From the NCBI RefSeq assembly GCF_021206925.1, contig NZ_JAJPRF010000003.1:310001-374000 (forward strand): a DNA stretch of 64,000 nt. The letters run 5' to 3'. Below the pieces are notes generated by a model that did no database searches, was not told the DNA's origin, and saw nothing but the letters and a program-made list of their open reading frames with translations. The position numbers and the translations under genes are program-made. This stretch comes from Rhodoflexus caldus (GTDB lineage Bacteria; Bacteroidota; Bacteroidia; Cytophagales; Thermoflexibacteraceae). Shown in pieces: positions 52,759 to 60,630 of this stretch; position 1 is the first letter of the stretch; each line of letters opens with the position of its first letter.

Positions 52759-52786
52759 TTGTATTTTTCCGATGCGGGTAAATTTG
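52759..52786 (+). promoter_or_regulatory. Bacteroidota-type promoter before the alcohol dehydrogenase gene
   Basis: TTG (52759-52761), 17-bp spacer, TAAATTTG (52779-52786), an exact TAnnTTTG, 116 bp before the ATG at 52903. It also lies within a short 42-codon frame (52744-52872) that I do not call. Confidence 0.5.
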
Positions 52787-52902
52787 TAGAGCCAACGCAT
52801 GAGTTGTCCCTAGACGTACTACACAAAACAGTATCAAACTTTTCCAAGACGATATCGCGAAACTCGCGTTAAAAATGTAACCCCAAAAAAACCAATTCAC
52901 AC

Positions 52903-54069
52903 ATGGATAAATTCACATTTTACAACCCCACAAAAATTGTTTTTGGCGTTGATACAATTGCAACGCTGCCGGAGCATTTGCCCGCGGGTGCAAATATTAT
53001 GTTGCTTTACGGCGGGGGCAGCATCAAGCAAAACGGTATTTATGAGCAGGTTAAACAAGTACTTGCCAACTTTACACACACCGAATTTTCGGGCGTAGAA
53101 CCCAACCCGAAATATGAAACCCTGATGCGTGCCGTAGAACTTGGGCGTGCGGAAAAAATCAATTTTATTTTGGCAGTAGGCGGCGGCTCGGTGCTGGATG
53201 CGGCAAAGTTTATTGCCATGGCAATACCTTACCAAAAAGGCGACCCTTGGGAAGTTTTGGTGAAGCGCATCGGCAGCACCATTAAAGAGGCTGTACCCAT
53301 CGGCACCATTCTGACGCTGCCCGCAACAGGCTCGGAGATGAACCCCAACTCGGTTATCAGCCGCGAATCTACCCGCGAGAAGTTGTCGTTTGCTTCGCCT
53401 GCCTGCTATCCCGTGTTTTCTATTTTAGACCCTGCGGTTGTGCGCAGCATCCCGCAGCGGCAGATTGCCAACGGTATTGTGGATGCTTTTACGCACGTGA
53501 TGGAGCAATACCTGACCTACCCTGCCGATGCGCCGCTGCAAGACCGCTTTGCGGAAAGCATCCTGCAAACGCTGATTGAAGAAGGGCCTAAGGTACTTGC
53601 CAATTCTAACGATGCGGTGGCAGCGGGGAACTTCATGTGGTGCACCACCATGGCACTGAACGGCTTGATTGGCAAGGGAGTACCTAACGACTGGGCAACG
53701 CACATGATTGGCCACGAACTGACAGCTCTGTTCAACATTGACCACGCCCGCACGCTGGCGATTATTGCGCCGAACCTCTACCGCGTACTGTTTGCGTTCA
53801 AGAAGGAAAAGCTGGTACAATACGCCGCCCGCGTGTGGAACATCACCGAAGGCAGCGAAGAGGAGCGCGCTCAAGCCGCCATTAGCCGCACGGTGGAGTT
53901 TTTTCACAGCCTCGGTATTCAAACCCGCCTTTCGGATTATACATCGGACTATGCGGGCACTGCCGAAGAAATTGTCAGCCGATTTACGCGCCGCAACTGG
54001 CTCAAATTGGGTGAAAACGGCAACGTTACCATTGAGCGGGTAAAAGAAATTGTGGAAATGAGCTATTGA
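52903..54069 (+). CDS. Iron-containing alcohol dehydrogenase (BdhA/YqhD-like)
   Basis: The 388-residue group III alcohol dehydrogenase opens with FYNPTKIVFGVDTIATLPEHL. The NAD(P)-binding block is LLYGGGSIKQNGIYEQV, then AVGGGSVLDAAKFIA, the metal-binding ANGIVDAFTHVMEQYLTY (D..H) and IGHELTALFNIDHARTLAIIAPN (H...H). The GGGSIK motif is typical of the NADPH-preferring YqhD branch, which reduces aldehydes. It overlaps the convergent histidine kinase gene by 7 bp. Confidence 0.94.
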   Translation: MDKFTFYNPTKIVFGVDTIATLPEHLPAGANIMLLYGGGSIKQNGIYEQVKQVLANFTHTEFSGVEPNPKYETLMRAVELGRAEKINFILAVGGGSVLDAAKFIAMAIPYQKGDPWEVLVKRIGSTIKEAVPIGTILTLPATGSEMNPNSVISRESTREKLSFASPACYPVFSILDPAVVRSIPQRQIANGIVDAFTHVMEQYLTYPADAPLQDRFAESILQTLIEEGPKVLANSNDAVAAGNFMWCTTMALNGLIGKGVPNDWATHMIGHELTALFNIDHARTLAIIAPNLYRVLFAFKKEKLVQYAARVWNITEGSEEERAQAAISRTVEFFHSLGIQTRLSDYTSDYAGTAEEIVSRFTRRNWLKLGENGNVTIERVKEIVEMSY

Positions 54070-55991
54070 TTATCCAAAGGCAGCGTGAAACAAAACATGC
54101 TGCCTTTGCCTTCTATACTCTCAGCGCGGATGCTGCCGCCATTTTTTTTAACCATATTTTTCACCATTGCCAAGCCCAACCCTGTGCCTTTTTCTCCTGC
54201 TGTTCCGCGTGAACTGAGGCGTTCACCGTTGAAAAGCCGTATCAGGCGCTCGGCACTGATGCCTACACCGGTGTCTCTGACAATAATTTCGGCCATCTGA
54301 TTTTTTGCGGTAGCCTGTATGGTTACAACGCCGCCCGACAAGGTGAATTTGATAGCATTGGCAATCAGGTTGCGAATAATTGCCGACAGGTGGTTGGTAT
54401 CTGCCCGAACTTTTATATCGGGCGGCACTTCGTTGCGCACGCTGATGTTTTTGGCTTGTGCCACGTTACCCAAAAATTCGGTGATTTGCCGAACGGCATC
54501 TTGCAGATTGATACCTATGGGGTGCAATACCTCGCCTTCCATTTGGCTTTGCGTCCATGCCAGCAGTTCCTGCAAGGTTTCGTCGGTGGCGTTAAACTGC
54601 CGTTGCAATTCTTTGCGAATCATTTCCAATTCCTCGCCCTTCAAAATATCGGGGTTGAGAACGTCTATGGTAGTTTTCAGGGCTGCCATCGGGCTGCGCA
54701 AGTCGTGGGCAATCATCAGGAAAAGCCTGTTTTTGAAGTCGTTCAGTTCTGCCAGTTTTTGCGATTGGCGCTCTATTTCGGCACTTTTTTGGATTAAATC
54801 GCGGCTTAATCGGCGTTTTTCCAACATACTGCGCGTCATCAATACGGCAAAAATCAGGATGATGACAATTGTAGCAAGGAGCGCGTAGTTATAGCGTTTT
54901 TCTTCCTGAACAGCCTTGTCTGCCAACTCTTTTTCCTTGGTCAGCAGAGCTATTTGTGTTTGTTTGAGTTCATTCTGAAATTGTGCATCCAGAAAAGCGA
55001 TAGTTTCTTCGTTCTTTTCGGCGAAAATGGAGTCCTTTAATGAGGTGTATTGCTTGTAGTAGTGAAGCGCTTCGGCAAACTGTCGTTGTTTTTCGTAGGT
55101 GTTTGCCAAGCCGATATAAGCGCGCTGTACTTCCAATCTGATACCTGTACGTTTGGCAATTGCGAGTGCATCTTCAAAAACAACCTGCGCGCTTGCCGGA
55201 ATGTTGGTTGCCAAATAAGCCTCTGCAAGGCTGTTGAGTGCTTCGGCAAGCCCATATTGATTATTGATTTCGCGGTGCAAACGGGTTGCCTCTTGGAGGG
55301 TTCGGATGCCGATAGGGACTTCTCCTCTGCGCGTGTAGAGTTCTCCCAAATACAGATAGACATAGCCCAAAATGCGTTTGTCGTTAATTTCTTTGGCCAA
55401 AGCCTCTGCTTGGTTCAGATAAATCAGTGCGCTGTCGTAGTTTTTTTGCCGCAGGTAAATCATACCCATGTTGCGGAAACTGGTGGCAATCCCTTCCTTG
55501 TCGTTGAGTTTTTGCTTAATGGCGAGCGATTTCTGATTATAAAGCATTGCCTTTGCCCAATCACCTTTGTCTAAGTACACATTGGCAAGGTCGTTATACC
55601 GAAAGGCAATAAGTTGGCGGTCGTTAATGCTGTCCGCTATGTCCAGCGACTGCAAATGATAGGTAATGGCAAAATCGTATTTTCCCTGTCGGTATGCCAT
55701 CATGCCTTGGTAGCCGATGGCACGTGCCAATCCTCTGGCATATCCTATTTTTTCGGCAAGTTCGCGTGCTTGACGGGCATAAGAGGCAGCCCGCACTACT
55801 TCAATATTTCTCAGTGCAAAGGCCAAATTGTTGAGCACCTGCACCCGCGAGGAGTCGGTAAGGGTATAAGTTGGCGATGATTGCAGCAATATTTTTTCTA
55901 AACTGTCGGCATAGCGCTTTTGTGCCTGCATAACTCCTATTTGCAGACATAGGAAGATTACAATTGCGTACCGCACCGAAGGAATCATCAA
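54063..55991 (-). CDS. Sensor histidine kinase with periplasmic TPR domain
   Basis: The 642-residue protein has a signal peptide, about six TPR units (residues about 40-330), one membrane helix (YALLATIVIILIFAVLMT, about 365-385), a coiled coil, a HisKA domain with the phospho-acceptor histidine in IAHDLRSPMAALK (about H428), and a HATPase domain with NLIANAIKF (N box), VRDTGVGIS (G1) and GEKGTGLGLAMVKNM (G2). Such TPR kinases are common in Bacteroidota. No response regulator gene is adjacent, so it is an orphan here. Confidence 0.94.
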   Translation of the reverse strand: MMIPSVRYAIVIFLCLQIGVMQAQKRYADSLEKILLQSSPTYTLTDSSRVQVLNNLAFALRNIEVVRAASYARQARELAEKIGYARGLARAIGYQGMMAYRQGKYDFAITYHLQSLDIADSINDRQLIAFRYNDLANVYLDKGDWAKAMLYNQKSLAIKQKLNDKEGIATSFRNMGMIYLRQKNYDSALIYLNQAEALAKEINDKRILGYVYLYLGELYTRRGEVPIGIRTLQEATRLHREINNQYGLAEALNSLAEAYLATNIPASAQVVFEDALAIAKRTGIRLEVQRAYIGLANTYEKQRQFAEALHYYKQYTSLKDSIFAEKNEETIAFLDAQFQNELKQTQIALLTKEKELADKAVQEEKRYNYALLATIVIILIFAVLMTRSMLEKRRLSRDLIQKSAEIERQSQKLAELNDFKNRLFLMIAHDLRSPMAALKTTIDVLNPDILKGEELEMIRKELQRQFNATDETLQELLAWTQSQMEGEVLHPIGINLQDAVRQITEFLGNVAQAKNISVRNEVPPDIKVRADTNHLSAIIRNLIANAIKFTLSGGVVTIQATAKNQMAEIIVRDTGVGISAERLIRLFNGERLSSRGTAGEKGTGLGLAMVKNMVKKNGGSIRAESIEGKGSMFCFTLPLDNQ

Positions 55992-56103
55992 TGCTAAGTT
56001 AGTGCAAAAATGCCAAACGCTTGCTTTGGTTTTACCTTCAAGTTTGTGGCACGGAAAGACAGTTTAAACGCTGTAATTCCCAAATCCGTAATTCCCAGCC
56101 CTT

Positions 56104-58548
56104 TTACCGCAGCAGTTGTGAGGCTTTGTAGCGGGTCATCAGCGTAGCAAAAGCTACTACCGAAACAGAACTCAGCGGCATGAGAATAGCGGCAATTACG
56201 GGCGAGAGGTCGCCGCGCACGGCAAAACTCAACCCGACGGCGTTGTAGCACAGCGAAAGGGCAAAGCATGCCTTCACTACCCAAACTGCCTGTTTGGAAA
56301 AATGTAGAAACTGAGGCAGTTTCGGGAAAGCACGAGCATCCAGAATGCCGTCGGAGGCGGGAGAAAATGCCAGCACGTCTTCTGCCAGCGCGATGCCCAC
56401 ATCGGCTTGTCGCAATGCTCCGGCGTCGTTCAGCCCATCGCCGAGCATCACCGGATGATTGCCTGCCTCTTGCAAAGATTTCAGAAAAGCCAGTTTGTCG
56501 TGCGGGCTTTGGTGGAACAACATCGGTATTTCCCGTTGCTGCTGTTTTTGTACTTGTGCAAAGAGTTTTTCCAAACGCGGGCGCTCTTGTTCGCCATCGC
56601 CGGAAAGTACTGCTACTTTGTAATGGGGGACTACCTGCGCCAGCATGTCGGCCAAATCTTCGCGGAATCGGTTTTGAACAATGAATTTACCGCGAAGGGT
56701 TTCATTGAACGCGACATGCACTCCCGAACGCGTATCGGAACTTTCGGCTGCTGCGCCCGCAAATGCCGCCGAACCGATTCGCAACAAACGGTTGCCAACA
56801 TAGCCTTTTATGCCCTTGCCTGCATACTCCTGCACGGATTGTAAAGCAATGGGCTGTTGGTTGCCCAAAAATCGGGCGATGGCCTTGCTCAACGGGTGTG
56901 TGGATTGGGCAGCCAATGCGGCTATTTGCGCCTGTTCATCCTCCGAAAGCGGAGAACCTTCCCACGTTACCTCTGCTTCCTGCGTATTGGTCAGTGTGCC
57001 TGTTTTGTCAAATACGAGCGTATCGGCGGCGGCTAATTGCTCTATCACCTGCGTATTTTTCAGGTAGAACTGATGCCTGCCAAAGTAGCGCAAGGCCGTT
57101 CCCAGCGCATAGGGTGCTGCCAGCGCAATGGCACAGGGGCAAGCGATAATCAAGACGGAGGTAAATGCACGCAAAGCGGTGGTAGTATCCTGCGGCAGCC
57201 AGTACAAGGCAGCAGCAAAGGCAACCACTAACACGTTGGTAGTGAAAGTTTTGCTGAATCGGTCAGTTACTTGCTGGATGCGTGTATGGCGGTTTTTGGA
57301 GAAAATTTCGTTGTTCCAGAGTTGCGTCAGGTAGCTTTGCGAAAAATCTTTGACTACTTCCAATTCAATGGCTCCGCCAACTTGCCTGCCGCCTGCATAA
57401 ATGAGTTCGTTTTCCTTTTTGACAACGGGCTCGGCTTCACCCGTTACAAAGCTGTAATCAATCAGTCCTTCGCCGCTGCGCAAAATGGCATCGGCAGGTA
57501 TCAACTCTTGATGACGTACCACAATGCGGTCGCCTTTTTTCAGTTCGCTGACCTGCACAAACCGCTCTACGCCGTCTTTTTTCAGGGTAATGGAAATGGG
57601 GAAGTAAGATTTGTAGTCGCGTTCAAACGACAGCGCCTGATAGGTTTTTTGCTGAAAAAGTCGTCCTGTGAGCAAGAAAAACAGCAGCCCGCCCAGCGAA
57701 TCCATGTAGCCCGCGCCCGTACCGCTCAGGATTTCCCAAGTGCTGACACCAAACAGGCAGACAATGCCCAGCGTAATGGGTACGTCTATGTTCATTTGTC
57801 GCTGACGGAAGGCGTGCCATGAAGAAATAAAATAATCCTGCGAACAGTATAGCAGCACGGGCAGCGCCAGCAGAATGTTTAAATAGCCGAAAAACTGCCG
57901 GAAATTTTGCTCAACATAGTCGCCAAAGGTGAGGTACTCGGGCAGGCTGATGAGCATCATATTGCCGAAGCAAAAAAACGCAACTCCTGCCTTGTAAATC
58001 AGGCTGCGGTCAGTCGTTGGTTTTTGCTGTTTGTCCGAATCTTCCAACGTAATCAGCGGCGGATAGTTCAGTGAGGCCAGCAGTTCGGTAACTTGTCGCA
58101 GCGAGGTTTGTTCGCGGTTAAAGGTTATGGAAACCTCGCGTTTCATAAAATTCACGCGCGATTGCAGCACGCCCGCATCCAATCGTTGCAGGTTTTCCAA
58201 CAACCATATGCAGGATGCGCAGTGAATTGCCGGTACAAAAAAACGCACCTTGGCGGTTGTTCCTTCGGCAAAGTCCAATAGTTGTGCCGCTACTTTTTCA
58301 TCGTCCAGAAACTGATAAGTCTGTTTATTGCGCTGCCTGCCGTTGGCACCGGGCTTGTTGGCGATGTCGTAGTACTGACACATTTCGTTATCGCGCAGCA
58401 GTTCGTATACCGTTGCGCAGCCTTGGCAGCAAAAAGGATGTTCATCTACAACAATAGGGGCTGCTTCGCAAGTCTCTCCGCAGTGGTAGCAGGATTCCTT
58501 TCCGTCGGTTGCCGTTGTTTTTTTAGATTCAAGTGAAAGAGGTTCCAT
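56104..58548 (-). CDS. ccoI: Copper-transporting P1B ATPase, CcoI/FixI type
   Basis: The 814-residue protein begins with a Cys-rich zinc-ribbon-like region (CYHCGETC, PFCCQGCATVYELL), then a heavy-metal domain with AIHCASCIWLLENLQRL, and the P-type core: SFVTGEAEPV, the ion site IIACPCAIALAAPYALG, the phosphorylation motif VFDKTGTLTN and MLGDGLNDAGALRQADVGIAL. The N-terminal arrangement is that of CcoI/FixI, which supplies copper for cbb3 oxidase assembly. No cco genes follow in this window. An ATGA-TTTAGG-TCAT dyad lies upstream. Confidence 0.93.
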   Translation of the reverse strand: MEPLSLESKKTTATDGKESCYHCGETCEAAPIVVDEHPFCCQGCATVYELLRDNEMCQYYDIANKPGANGRQRNKQTYQFLDDEKVAAQLLDFAEGTTAKVRFFVPAIHCASCIWLLENLQRLDAGVLQSRVNFMKREVSITFNREQTSLRQVTELLASLNYPPLITLEDSDKQQKPTTDRSLIYKAGVAFFCFGNMMLISLPEYLTFGDYVEQNFRQFFGYLNILLALPVLLYCSQDYFISSWHAFRQRQMNIDVPITLGIVCLFGVSTWEILSGTGAGYMDSLGGLLFFLLTGRLFQQKTYQALSFERDYKSYFPISITLKKDGVERFVQVSELKKGDRIVVRHQELIPADAILRSGEGLIDYSFVTGEAEPVVKKENELIYAGGRQVGGAIELEVVKDFSQSYLTQLWNNEIFSKNRHTRIQQVTDRFSKTFTTNVLVVAFAAALYWLPQDTTTALRAFTSVLIIACPCAIALAAPYALGTALRYFGRHQFYLKNTQVIEQLAAADTLVFDKTGTLTNTQEAEVTWEGSPLSEDEQAQIAALAAQSTHPLSKAIARFLGNQQPIALQSVQEYAGKGIKGYVGNRLLRIGSAAFAGAAAESSDTRSGVHVAFNETLRGKFIVQNRFREDLADMLAQVVPHYKVAVLSGDGEQERPRLEKLFAQVQKQQQREIPMLFHQSPHDKLAFLKSLQEAGNHPVMLGDGLNDAGALRQADVGIALAEDVLAFSPASDGILDARAFPKLPQFLHFSKQAVWVVKACFALSLCYNAVGLSFAVRGDLSPVIAAILMPLSSVSVVAFATLMTRYKASQLLR

Positions 58549-58812
58549 AGCAGTAGTCTTCCGGGCTGATTCGCAATGAAGGAGAAAAGTTTGTTTGTCG
58601 GTTTATGGGCGCAATTTCTAACAATGTGCTACCCCAAACAATGATTTAGGTCATCATTCGGGGAATGGAACAGGCATTTATCCATCGCACATCATCCGCC
58701 GCATATGGTTTGCAAACTATGGATAGGATGAGGCACGTTCGCTCAAATCCGTGTTGCCGATATTTTGGCAGCATCGGAAAAAATTTACCATATTCGCTGA
58801 AAATCTCCTGTT

Positions 58813-60492
58813 ATGATTCATACGCTGCCTGAAATTGCTCAATATAGCCACTGGCGACATCCGTACACCCCCGACCCGAAATACAACCAAAGAGTAGCTT
58901 ATTTTTCCATGGAGTTTGCCATTGACCAATGCCTGAAAACCTATGCGGGGGGGCTGGGTTTTTTGGCAGGTTCGCACATGCGCAGTGCCTACGATTTGAG
59001 GCAAAACATGGTCGGCATCGGCATCCTTTGGAAGCGCGGCTACTATGACCAAACCCGTCAGGAAAACGGACACATGAACGTGTTGTTTCAGGAGAAGCAT
59101 TACAGCTTTCTGGAAGATACAGGCATCAAAGTAGGTTTGAAGATTACCCATGCACACGTGTATGTGAAAGCCTATTGCCTGCGCCCTGAAACTTTCGGTA
59201 CGGTGCCGATTTATTTTCTGACAACCGATATTCCCGAAAATGATTACCTCTCGCGCACCATTACCGAGCGGCTTTACGACGACAACGAACTGACCCGCGT
59301 GGCACAAAGCATGGTTTTGGGCATTGCGGGGGCAAAAGTGCTGGAAGCGCTTGGCGGTGTGGACGTGTACCACATGAACGAAGGGCACGCCCTGCCCTTG
59401 GCCTACTACCTCTACAAGCAGCACCACCGCAATATTGAAGAGGTGCGTAAACGTTTGGTTTTCACTACACATACGCCTGAAAAAGCGGGCAACGAAACCC
59501 ACGAAACGCACCTGATGCAGGTAATGAATTTTTTTTACGGCATTGATACGGATGAAGCCATGCGCATCAGTGGGCAAGAAGGAAGCCCTGTGCTGGACTA
59601 TACGCTGGCGGCACTGCACCTGTCGCGAAAGGCTAATGCCGTTTCTAAACTGCACGGCATTGTGAGCAACCAAATGTGGGGGCACGACGATGACATTTGC
59701 CCGATTATTTCCATTACCAACGCACAGAACAAGCACTATTGGGCAGATACCGAATTACAAAAGGCATTGGAAAATGACGATGACCGCGCATTGATTGCCC
59801 GAAAAAAGCAGATGAAAGCCGAACTCTTCCGTTTTGTTGCCAATCAAACGGGTAATTTGTTTTCTCCCGATATCTTGACAATTGTATGGGCGCGTCGGTT
59901 TGCGGGCTACAAACGGGCAGACCTAATTCTGCGCGATTTAGGCTACTTTGAGCGTATCCTCCGCGACCGCAACCGCCCGATTCAAATGATTTGGGCGGGC
60001 AAGCCCTACCCGGGCGATTCCAATGCGGTTAATACTTTCAATTATTTGGTGGATTTGTCGCGCACGCTGCCCAATTGTGCCGTGCTAACGGGCTATGAGC
60101 TGCATCTTTCGCGCCTGTTGAAAAACGGAGCGGATGTTTGGCTGAATACGCCGCGCCGCACCCGCGAAGCCTCCGGCACCAGCGGCATGACCGCCGCCAT
60201 GAACGGAGCCATCAATTTTTCCATTTCCGACGGGTGGATTCCCGAATTTGCCATAGATGGTGTGAATGCATTCATTATTCCGCCCGCTGACCTGCGCTGC
60301 ACCAACCCCGAGCAGGATATGATTGACCACGACAACTTGATGGAAATTCTGACGCGGCAGATTATCCCGACTTACTACAACTACCCCGAACAATGGCTGA
60401 AAATAATGAAGCAAAGCATGAGGGACGTTACGCCGCGTTTTGATTCTGACCGCATGGCAGATGAGTATTACCGTTTGATGTATCAGCAGTAA
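58813..60492 (+). CDS. Alpha-glucan phosphorylase homologue lacking the PLP lysine
   Basis: The 559-residue protein belongs to the short GT35 phosphorylase family: AYFSMEFAIDQCLKTYAGGLGFLAGSHMRSAYD, YHMNEGHALPLAYY, TTHTPEKAGNETH, IVWARRFAGYKRADLILRD, WAGKPYPGDSNA. In the family signature EASGTxGMK the pyridoxal-phosphate lysine is replaced by threonine (EASGTSGMTAAMNG, T460, codon ACC). It may therefore not be a classic phosphorolytic enzyme. It stands alone, divergent from ccoI and convergent with a TonB receptor. Confidence 0.88.
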   Translation: MIHTLPEIAQYSHWRHPYTPDPKYNQRVAYFSMEFAIDQCLKTYAGGLGFLAGSHMRSAYDLRQNMVGIGILWKRGYYDQTRQENGHMNVLFQEKHYSFLEDTGIKVGLKITHAHVYVKAYCLRPETFGTVPIYFLTTDIPENDYLSRTITERLYDDNELTRVAQSMVLGIAGAKVLEALGGVDVYHMNEGHALPLAYYLYKQHHRNIEEVRKRLVFTTHTPEKAGNETHETHLMQVMNFFYGIDTDEAMRISGQEGSPVLDYTLAALHLSRKANAVSKLHGIVSNQMWGHDDDICPIISITNAQNKHYWADTELQKALENDDDRALIARKKQMKAELFRFVANQTGNLFSPDILTIVWARRFAGYKRADLILRDLGYFERILRDRNRPIQMIWAGKPYPGDSNAVNTFNYLVDLSRTLPNCAVLTGYELHLSRLLKNGADVWLNTPRRTREASGTSGMTAAMNGAINFSISDGWIPEFAIDGVNAFIIPPADLRCTNPEQDMIDHDNLMEILTRQIIPTYYNYPEQWLKIMKQSMRDVTPRFDSDRMADEYYRLMYQQ

Positions 60493-60548
60493 ATGACACA
60501 AAACAGTGTTTAAACCATAATCGGCATTATCCGTGTGCTTAAAATCAA

Positions 60549-60584
60549 AAGGACACAAGGCTTTTGTTGTGCACTTGTGTCCTT
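60549..60584 (-). terminator. Terminator of the TonB receptor gene
   Basis: Perfect 11-bp inverted repeat AAGGACACAAG (60549-60559) with its complement (60574-60584). Reading on the minus strand the stem is followed by a T-rich TTTTGATTTT, so it serves mainly the receptor gene. Confidence 0.8.
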
Positions 60585-60630
60585 GGATGAATCAACTTTT
60601 GGCTATGTTTCAAATTTGCCAACCGACTTT

